From Acidobacteriota bacterium (GTDB lineage Bacteria; Acidobacteriota; Blastocatellia; Pyrinomonadales; Pyrinomonadaceae): a stretch of DNA of 27,334 nt. The stretch is from positions 1 through 27,334 of the forward strand of contig JAEWBM010000098.1 of the NCBI GenBank assembly GCA_023391155.1. Reading direction: 5' to 3'. The notes beneath the pieces were generated by a model. That model saw nothing but the letters and a program-made list of their open reading frames with translations. It searched no databases and was not told the origin of the DNA. The position numbers and the translations under genes are program-made. Positions 1-4,559 of the stretch are shown piece after piece; position 1 is the first letter of the stretch; every line of letters begins with the position of its first letter.

Positions 1-154
1 GGTGCGATTCCTCGACCGCCTTGACGATACGCACCGCAACCGATTCCCCGTGCCAAAAACGCTGCAGCCCAGCCGCCAACGCCTGCGCAGCAGAACGGTG
101 CCCGCCGCCGGTGTCGGAGGAAATGATCAGTATTTTGGGGGCGGTAGGATTCAT
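1..154 (-). CDS. MGDG synthase/MurG-like glycosyltransferase, N-terminal fragment (cut by window edge)
   Basis: Only the first 51 codons lie in the window. The protein starts MNPTAPKILIISSDTGGGHR, and the SDTGGGHRSAAQAL stretch (residues 13-26) is the glycine-rich N-terminal loop of monogalactosyldiacylglycerol synthase / processive diacylglycerol glucosyltransferases, which are related to MurG (GT28). Known members transfer a sugar from a nucleotide donor to diacylglycerol at the membrane; substrate and donor cannot be judged here. The ATG overlaps the TGA of the upstream hicA gene (ATGA, 151-154), so translation is probably coupled to the toxin gene and the gene belongs to the radical SAM-hicB-hicA operon. 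The family call rests on one motif and its position at the N terminus. Confidence 0.72.
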   Translation of the reverse strand, partial: MNPTAPKILIISSDTGGGHRSAAQALAAGLQRFWHGESVAVRIVKAVEESH

Positions 155-336
155 GGTTTGGGTATGCCCAACTGTTTACAGATCTGGTTCACCGTATATT
201 CGACTATCTCGTTATGCCTAGGCACCGATGTTTTTTTACCCGTCGTCGGATTTCGAAAGATCGAGTGGCTACCACCCTCCCTAAAAAGCCGGCACTCATG
301 CTTCTCCAAATGCCGGATCAGATCTCGACGCTTCAT
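151..336 (-). CDS. hicA: HicA-family mRNA interferase toxin
   Basis: This 61-residue protein has the layout of HicA toxins, small dsRBD-like ribonucleases that cleave mRNA during translation: an N-terminal helix (MKRRDLIRHLEKHECRL), the catalytic GGSHSIFRNP strand with His24 in the GSH motif, a PRHNEI strand end and a C-terminal helix ending in QLGIPKP. The length is typical. It follows hicB directly, with its ATG overlapping the hicB stop (ATGA, 333-336), the classical antitoxin-first order. Its own stop overlaps the start of the downstream glycosyltransferase. All key positions look intact, so an active toxin is plausible. Family assignment is by motif; toxicity is inferred. Confidence 0.86.
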   Translation of the reverse strand: MKRRDLIRHLEKHECRLFREGGSHSIFRNPTTGKKTSVPRHNEIVEYTVNQICKQLGIPKP

Positions 337-614
337 ACCGTGGCTTTTGGCCGCACACTCACACGAGTTGATGCCCGAAGCATTAGGTGTATCGGCTCAT
401 CAAGATCGGCTTCCGGTGCGGAAGATGATGGATCCGGCACCGGCAGCGGTTCGCCGAGCATGATGCTAGTTTCGGCCATATCTTCGAGTGCCCCGGCTAG
501 CAACCGACGGGTCTCCCCGATCGTTTTGCCACAGGTGATCACCCCGGGAAAATCGATAACTTCACCGTGGACGCCGTCAGGCAGAAACTTGTAAATGGCC
601 TTGTATACCAACAT
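333..614 (-). CDS. hicB: HicB-family antitoxin
   Basis: This 93-residue protein has the HicB degenerate RNase H-like fold: the YKAIYKFLPDGVHGEVIDFP strands, PGVITCGKTIGE, then the helix TRRLLAGALEDMAET. Family members bind and neutralise HicA and often repress their own operon. The part after residue 60 (PVPDPSSSAPEADLDEP) is low in complexity, and I see no clear HTH or ribbon-helix-helix domain, so autoregulation through DNA binding is doubtful. The start lies 2 bp after the radical SAM stop (TGA-CG-ATG) and its stop overlaps the hicA start, so it probably depends on the upstream gene for transcription and translation. I see no strong Shine-Dalgarno sequence or private promoter. Confidence 0.82.
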   Translation of the reverse strand: MLVYKAIYKFLPDGVHGEVIDFPGVITCGKTIGETRRLLAGALEDMAETSIMLGEPLPVPDPSSSAPEADLDEPIHLMLRASTRVSVRPKATV

Positions 615-616
615 CG

Positions 617-1777
617 TCAGGCTTTCAGTGCGACCTCTCTTCCAACGGCGAAGCCGCTATCCTTGGCGGCCTTTTTCATTTGCCGTTCAAGCTTTTTGAT
701 CTTAAGCAAATGGCCCGGGTTGAACGGCAGCGACGGATAGTAGCAATTCGATTCGTGCGTGCAATGGCACCCGGCACCCGCTTCTTTGCGGCGGGCCTTC
801 ATCAGGTCGGTGTTCCATGCCGACTGGAAGTTCCAGTCGTAATCGCGAAGGCTTAGCACATCTGCCTTGTTTTCGCATGAGGAAAGCACACCGTTGTCGT
901 AAATGACCGCGCCGGCGCTGCCGGCATAGCATTTAAGTTGTGCCTTGTTCTCTTCCTTGGTCTTGGCGATCAGGTCGTGCATATAGATGTCGACTGCCGC
1001 CTTGAAAAAGCCGGACTTGCCGCCGTAGTTGTTCTTAAGAGCCGCACTCTTCGTATCCTCGAGGATCATGTGCGAAAGCTCCGCATAGCGGCGATGGTCA
1101 AACTCGAGTTCCTTCGGATCGGCCGAAGGCGGGCGGATATAGTTGATATTCACCTTATCCGGCTTGAGATCGTACTTAAGGAAATCGTACCAATCAAAGA
1201 TCGTGTCCTCGTTCGAATGCATCACGCAGGTACAGGTTTGAATGTCGAGCTGCGGATACTGCTCGTGCTTCATCTGCTGAAGCGTGCGGGCGGTATGGAT
1301 CGCCTTGTCCCAACTTCCCTCTTTGCGGCGGATCTTTTCGTGAGCCTCTTTGACGCCGTCGATGCCGAGAGCGACAGTGACGTTCAGGTTCGGACACTCG
1401 TCGAGAATGCGTGTTACATCCGGGAAGATACGCTGATGGATCTGGCCGTTCGACATCAGATAGACGGAGTCGAGCTTGTTGTTCTCATAAAAAGAACGGA
1501 CGATCTCCGGCAGGTCCTTTCGGGTAAACGGCTCGCCGCCGGCAAGCACAAGTACGCCGAGGTTGCCGCCGAGCGTTTCGCTGATGCGAGCGATCTCGTC
1601 GGTCTTCATCTGCAGCTTCTTGCGCGGCCGGTCGTCCAGTTCTTCCGTAAAGAAGCAATGGGTGCACCGCATATCGCAGACACTGGTCACCAGGATATTC
1701 AAGAAGACGGGCGAGATCGGCCGTCCGGTAACAAGTCCCGCGTAACGTTTGAAAATTTCTCTAGTCGTAAAATCCAT
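617..1777 (-). CDS. Radical SAM protein with a SPASM-like cysteine-rich C-terminus
   Basis: The 386-residue protein has the radical SAM 4Fe-4S motif CDMRCTHC (Cys34, Cys38, Cys41) and the SAM-binding GGEP motif (residues 80-83) in a TIM-barrel core. The C-terminal third has further cysteines at 283, 301, 337, 339 and 345, the pattern of a SPASM/twitch auxiliary-cluster domain. Such enzymes modify peptides, proteins or small metabolites; this substrate cannot be named. It is the first gene of an operon with hicB, hicA and an MGDG-synthase-like glycosyltransferase, so a lipid or envelope role is possible but unproven. The start is supported by AAGG seven bases before the ATG. A 291-residue ORF on the opposite strand is a composition shadow. 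Confidence 0.85.
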   Translation of the reverse strand: MDFTTREIFKRYAGLVTGRPISPVFLNILVTSVCDMRCTHCFFTEELDDRPRKKLQMKTDEIARISETLGGNLGVLVLAGGEPFTRKDLPEIVRSFYENNKLDSVYLMSNGQIHQRIFPDVTRILDECPNLNVTVALGIDGVKEAHEKIRRKEGSWDKAIHTARTLQQMKHEQYPQLDIQTCTCVMHSNEDTIFDWYDFLKYDLKPDKVNINYIRPPSADPKELEFDHRRYAELSHMILEDTKSAALKNNYGGKSGFFKAAVDIYMHDLIAKTKEENKAQLKCYAGSAGAVIYDNGVLSSCENKADVLSLRDYDWNFQSAWNTDLMKARRKEAGAGCHCTHESNCYYPSLPFNPGHLLKIKKLERQMKKAAKDSGFAVGREVALKA

Positions 1778-1960
1778 GCTGTACCTTCAACTTTCAGGGT
1801 GTCCAAGCTTTGATGCAGACACACTTATACAGGTTTCAATTTATCTTAAATCGCGGGATATTGGAAACTTGCAGTCGCAACCGGAGTAGCCCGAAGGTGT
1901 AAAAAAATGTTGCGATGAGCGGGAAATGTGCTAATATTTCGGCAATTTAGTTGAAAAAAG

Positions 1961-1983
1961 CGATAATTCCTTTAGAATTATCG
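1961..1983. promoter_or_regulatory. Perfect 9-bp inverted repeat (possible operator or hairpin)
   Basis: CGATAATTC (1961-1969) and GAATTATCG (1975-1983) are exact reverse complements around the 5-base centre CTTTA. The element is in the AT-rich gap between two divergent genes, about 83 bp before the secreted protein at 2067 and 184 bp before the radical SAM gene. A weak promoter-like pair, TTTAGA (1971-1976) and TATTTT (1993-1998) with 16-bp spacing, overlaps it, so a repressor bound here could block that promoter. The function is inferred from position and symmetry only. Confidence 0.45.
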
Positions 1984-2008
1984 GTTTATTGGTATTTTAA
2001 TGTCGAAG

Positions 2009-2029
2009 CACCGGCCGACGCGGCCGGTG
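2009..2029 (+). promoter_or_regulatory. GC-rich hairpin in the leader of the secreted protein gene
   Basis: CACCGGCC (2009-2016) and GGCCGGTG (2022-2029) form a perfect 8-bp stem around GACGC. The hairpin ends 37 bp before the ATG at 2067 and would lie in the 5' leader if transcription starts near 2005. No U-tract follows, so it is not an intrinsic terminator. It may stabilise the mRNA or affect translation. Confidence 0.4.
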
Positions 2030-2066
2030 AAATTTGGCGAACCCCCAAGAAAACAGAGGCTCCGAA

Positions 2067-2507
2067 ATGCGTAGTTCCCCCTTTAGATCAGCGATCTTCG
2101 CCGCAATTGCGGCCATATTCATCTCAACGTTGCCGGTGAGCGCGTCCGGCCCGCACGACCCGGACAAGGAGAAAAAAAAGGCGGCGCCCACGGTGCGCGG
2201 CCGGGTTACGAGAACAACACTAGGCGAGAACGGAATGGCGACCCTGTCAGGCAGGGCCGTTACTCCTGGGGGTAAGTTCATCCGCAACGCCGCGATTATC
2301 CTGATGGAGATGGAAACCGGCAGCACGCAAGCGACCGTTACGGGTAGCTTGGGCTTTTACCAGCTCCGCAACATCATTCCGGGCAACACCTATATTCTGA
2401 TGGTCTTTCATTCGAGATATCTTTTCGCGTCTCCGACGCAGGTCATCGAGATCAACAAGGACATCCCCAATATGATCCTTATCGGCGAGACGGAGCCGAT
2501 CCTCTAA
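2067..2507 (+). CDS. Small secreted protein with a carboxypeptidase-regulatory-like domain
   Basis: The 146-residue product starts with a signal peptide (MRSSPFRSAIFAAIAAIFIS..., probably cut after VSA near residue 26). A charged linker (DPDKEKKKAAP) follows, then one beta-sandwich of the CarboxypepD-regulatory-like type: LSGRAVTPGGKFIRNAAIIL, a G-Y turn in GSLGFYQLRNI, PGNTYILMV and a final strand. Such domains occur in surface or periplasmic proteins and are usually non-catalytic. I chose the ATG at 2067 over the in-frame one at 2034 because AGAGG lies seven bases before it and the signal peptide then begins at the N terminus. The function is unknown. It is probably monocistronic, as a hairpin follows at 2536-2564. 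Confidence 0.78.
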   Translation: MRSSPFRSAIFAAIAAIFISTLPVSASGPHDPDKEKKKAAPTVRGRVTRTTLGENGMATLSGRAVTPGGKFIRNAAIILMEMETGSTQATVTGSLGFYQLRNIIPGNTYILMVFHSRYLFASPTQVIEINKDIPNMILIGETEPIL

Positions 2508-2535
2508 TTCCCTAAACACAATTGGCATCGCAGCG

Positions 2536-2564
2536 AACCGCTCCACTTTTCCGGTGGGGCGGTT
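2536..2564 (+). terminator. Stem-loop between the secreted protein and cysteine desulfurase genes
   Basis: AACCGCTCCAC (2536-2546) pairs with GTGGGGCGGTT (2554-2564) to form an 11-bp stem with one T-G wobble and a 7-base loop. Only three T residues follow, so termination may be partial. It separates the upstream gene from the cysteine desulfurase. Confidence 0.5.
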
Positions 2565-2576
2565 TACAATTGGGCT

Positions 2577-3764
2577 ATGTTTCGACGGATCTACTTTGAC
2601 CATTCCGCGACCACGCCCGTCGATCAGCGCGTGGTCGAGGCGATGGTGCCGTATCTCACCGAGACATTCGGCAACGCGTCGAGCATCCATCATTACGGGC
2701 AGCAGGCACGCGGCGCGGTCGATAAGGCCCGACACCAGGTCGCGGCCTTGATCAATGCCCGCCCCAACGAGATAGTTTTTACCTCCGGCGGAACCGAGTC
2801 GAACAATCTCGCGATACGCGGGCTTATTGAAGCTCGTGCCGCGGCCGACGGGGGAAAGCCGCATATCGTCACGACAAATATCGAACATCCGGCGGTCAAG
2901 AATGTTTGCCAGGACCTTGAAAAGCTAGGTTACGGGGTCACCTACGTCGCGGTTCCCGAAAGCGGTGTTGTCGACCCTGAGGCGGTGCTCGAAGCCGTTA
3001 CGGACGAGACGGCCCTGATCTCCGTAATGGCGGCAAACAATGAGATCGGGACGCTGCAGCCGATCGCGGAGCTGGGGAGATTCGTCCGCGGTGCACGCGG
3101 GGAGGGCCGGAAGTTATATCTGCACACGGACGCGGTGCAGGCTGCGGGAAAGATCGCAGTGGATGTCGAGGAAATGGGCTGCGACCTGCTTTCCCTTTCG
3201 GGACACAAATTCTATGCGCCAAAGGGCATCGGGGCACTTTATGTTCGCCGTGGCACGAGGCTTCATCCGCAGAACCTGGGCGGCCGGCAGGAACGCGGGA
3301 TTCGCGGCGGGACGGAACCGGTGGCTCAGATCGTTGCGATCGGCGAGGCCGCACGCATTGCCGTGGACGAGATCGGCGACGGGGAGAGGATCCGGGATCT
3401 GAGGAACAAGCTTGAATCGAATATCTTCGAGATGCTCGACGGGGCGGTATTGAACGGTGACCCGGAACTGCGGCTGCCGAACATTTCCAACATATCCTTC
3501 AAAGGGATCGAGGGCGAGGGGCTGCTGATCAACCTTGATATGCAGGGTATCGCCGTATCGACCGGGTCGGCGTGCTCCTCCGGCTCGCTTGAACCTTCAC
3601 CTGTGATACGTGCTCTCGGCCGCGAAGATCAGCTCGCTCGCGGCGCCATCCGCTTTAGCCTTGGCCGCGGGAATACGGAAGAAGACATCGATCGGCTTCT
3701 CGAGGTGCTGCCGGAAGCGGTTGCCACACTACGACGGCTGTCCGGCCGACAGGCATCAGTTTAA
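2577..3764 (+). CDS. Cysteine desulfurase, NifS/IscS family (PLP-dependent)
   Basis: The 395-residue protein has all hallmarks of class V aminotransferase-fold cysteine desulfurases, which move sulfur from L-cysteine as a persulfide to Fe-S cluster or thiolation pathways: YFDHSATTP at the N terminus, GGTESNN (71-77), His104 in EHPAV, HTDAVQAAGK, the PLP lysine Lys211 in SGHKFYAPKG, and the mobile-loop catalytic Cys333 in STGSACSSG. Length is normal. No iscU, iscR, nifU or mnmA lies beside it, so IscS and NifS roles cannot be separated. There is no Shine-Dalgarno sequence. TACAAT at 2565-2570 lies so close to the ATG that a leaderless transcript is possible. Confidence 0.93.
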   Translation: MFRRIYFDHSATTPVDQRVVEAMVPYLTETFGNASSIHHYGQQARGAVDKARHQVAALINARPNEIVFTSGGTESNNLAIRGLIEARAAADGGKPHIVTTNIEHPAVKNVCQDLEKLGYGVTYVAVPESGVVDPEAVLEAVTDETALISVMAANNEIGTLQPIAELGRFVRGARGEGRKLYLHTDAVQAAGKIAVDVEEMGCDLLSLSGHKFYAPKGIGALYVRRGTRLHPQNLGGRQERGIRGGTEPVAQIVAIGEAARIAVDEIGDGERIRDLRNKLESNIFEMLDGAVLNGDPELRLPNISNISFKGIEGEGLLINLDMQGIAVSTGSACSSGSLEPSPVIRALGREDQLARGAIRFSLGRGNTEEDIDRLLEVLPEAVATLRRLSGRQASV

Positions 3765-3774
3765 AAATTGAAGA

Positions 3775-3796
3775 CCCCGCCGATCTCTCGACGGGG
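3775..3796 (-). terminator. Terminator hairpin between convergent genes
   Basis: CCCCGCCG (3775-3782) pairs with CGACGGGG (3789-3796), with one mismatch and the loop ATCTCT. Read on the minus strand, the stem is followed by TCTTCAATTTTT, which fits an intrinsic terminator for the GIIVAG-repeat gene. The same stem lies just after the stop codon of the plus-strand cysteine desulfurase and may slow that transcript as well. Confidence 0.55.
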
Positions 3797-3838
3797 CCAC
3801 ATTGGTGCGGGGTTAAACTCGTACCAATTTCTTTTTCC

Positions 3839-4114
3839 TTAGCCGGCTACGATGATGCCGCAGTCGACGGTCGGGGTGGTCTCAGCCGCTCCGGCCACGA
3901 TGATTCCCGTGAAGCCGGCAACGATGATTCCGCGAAGCCCGGCAACGATGATGCCCCAGTCCATTTTTTCGGTCTTGGTCGTCTCGGTGCACGGCGTCGT
4001 CTCCGCCTTTTCGTTAAAGCCCGCCACGATAATGCCGGCGTGGGCAAAAGTTGAACCGAACGCTATAACAGCCGTAAGGGTGATCGCTGCAACTGTGTTC
4101 TTGAGGTTTGTCAT
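3839..4114 (-). CDS. Small secreted GIIVAG-repeat protein, unknown function
   Basis: I recognise no family. The 91-residue product has a clear signal peptide (basic N terminus, hydrophobic AAITLTAVIAFG, cleavage predicted after AHA at residue 26). The mature part of 65 residues contains five identical GIIVAG hexapeptides at 27-32, 54-59, 62-67, 70-75 and 86-91. The three central copies are 8 residues apart, and the predicted mature protein begins and ends with the motif. A second repeat, AETTP, occurs at 37-41 and 77-81; cysteines are at 42 and 85. Alternating beta-branched strands and glycine resemble amyloid-forming or beta-stacking repeats, which is inference. The start is supported by AGGAG eight to ten bases upstream. 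A sigma-54-type element precedes it at 4173-4189. Confidence 0.82.
   Translation of the reverse strand: MTNLKNTVAAITLTAVIAFGSTFAHAGIIVAGFNEKAETTPCTETTKTEKMDWGIIVAGLRGIIVAGFTGIIVAGAAETTPTVDCGIIVAG
3842..4036 (-). repeat. Five-copy GIIVAG coding repeat
   Basis: Each copy encodes the same six residues but with partly different codons, visible on the plus strand as repeated GCCGGCAACGATGAT-like units. The amino acids are therefore better conserved than the DNA, which suggests selection on the peptide rather than very recent duplication. Confidence 0.8.
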
Positions 4115-4172
4115 TTTCTTTTATCTCCTGAGTTTAGTTCCGAAGCTTTCTGCCTCGTGTTGCCATCTACAT

Positions 4173-4189
4173 TACAAGGCGTGTGCCAA
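4173..4189 (-). promoter_or_regulatory. Sigma-54-type promoter element upstream of the GIIVAG-repeat gene
   Basis: On the minus strand the site reads TTGGCAC-ACGCC-TTGTA. The sigma-54 consensus is TGGCAC-N5-TTGC, so the -24 half is perfect and only the -12 C is replaced by T. The predicted start near 4162 gives a leader of about 48 nt. The element has the same form, spacing and deviation as the one before pilA at 20388-20404. The activator is inferred to be PilR; this is untested. Confidence 0.62.
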
Positions 4190-4222
4190 AGGCGATCCGG
4201 TGAATGATTATTCGCGTAAGTG

Positions 4223-4249
4223 GTTGTAACGACAACACGTTACGTTGTC
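4223..4249. promoter_or_regulatory. Overlapping inverted repeats, possible regulator site
   Basis: GTTGT (4223-4227) pairs with ACAAC (4232-4236), GTAACG (4226-4231) pairs with CGTTAC (4238-4243), and GACAAC (4231-4236) pairs with GTTGTC (4244-4249). The cluster is about 35-60 bp upstream of the -24 element on the minus strand, a usual distance for an activator or repressor site. Which protein binds cannot be told. Confidence 0.4.
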
Positions 4250-4519
4250 TCCGAAATTTTTTGGAGGGCTAAAGTCGGTGGCGAGTAAAGTGGATACCGA
4301 GGTAACACACAAATGCTCGAAGCGGGCTAACCCTAATATTTGCAGTAGTTATGCGATTGTTACCTAGATATACAGCTATAAAGTGGTTATCTTGTATACA
4401 TTTTTTCGGGTAGATTCAGCCGTTTTTGCTAGCGTTTAAAGTGTTTTAATGGTAGACTTTCTTTGTTCGGCGCCCCACAAGCGCCTGTCACCCCTAGAAA
4501 TTCGCCTAATTTACGCTTT

Positions 4520-4525
4520 TATAAT
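4520..4525 (+). promoter_or_regulatory. Candidate -10 box for the GGDEF-EAL gene
   Basis: A perfect TATAAT lies 34 bp before the start codon. I see no convincing -35 hexamer 16-18 bp upstream, so the promoter may depend on an activator or use another sigma factor context. Confidence 0.4.
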
Positions 4526-4559
4526 CGACCGGCCGGCCGACGCTGACCTGCCCCAATAA

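Larger units (their letters stand above)
4115..4559. other. 445-bp AT-rich intergenic region between divergent genes
   Basis: No ORF with coding character is seen here. The part next to the GIIVAG gene holds its Shine-Dalgarno sequence, a sigma-54-type element (4173-4189) and overlapping inverted repeats (4223-4249). Minus-strand TTA/CTCG-like elements lie at 4281-4289 and 4298-4305. The middle (about 4340-4460) is AT-rich and without clear structure. The right end holds a -10-like TATAAT (4520-4525) for the GGDEF-EAL gene and a small GC stem (GGCGC 4469-4473 with GCGCC 4481-4485). Confidence 0.6.

Noticed and set aside
938..1813. 291-residue plus-strand ORF opposite the radical SAM gene
   Set aside because: It is fully antisense to a gene with clear radical SAM motifs, has no recognisable domain and no ribosome binding site.
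2247..2888. 213-residue minus-strand ORF crossing the secreted protein and cysteine desulfurase genes
   Set aside because: It spans two real genes and the hairpin between them and has no recognisable features.
3842..4036. Regular repeats considered as a CRISPR or DNA-level satellite
   Set aside because: Repeats are short, unevenly spaced, in one reading frame and conserved as amino acids rather than bases.
3852..4229. 125-residue plus-strand ORF with repeated PATMIP peptides
   Set aside because: It is the antisense reading of the GIIVAG repeats. The minus strand has the signal peptide, AGGAG site, promoter element and terminator.
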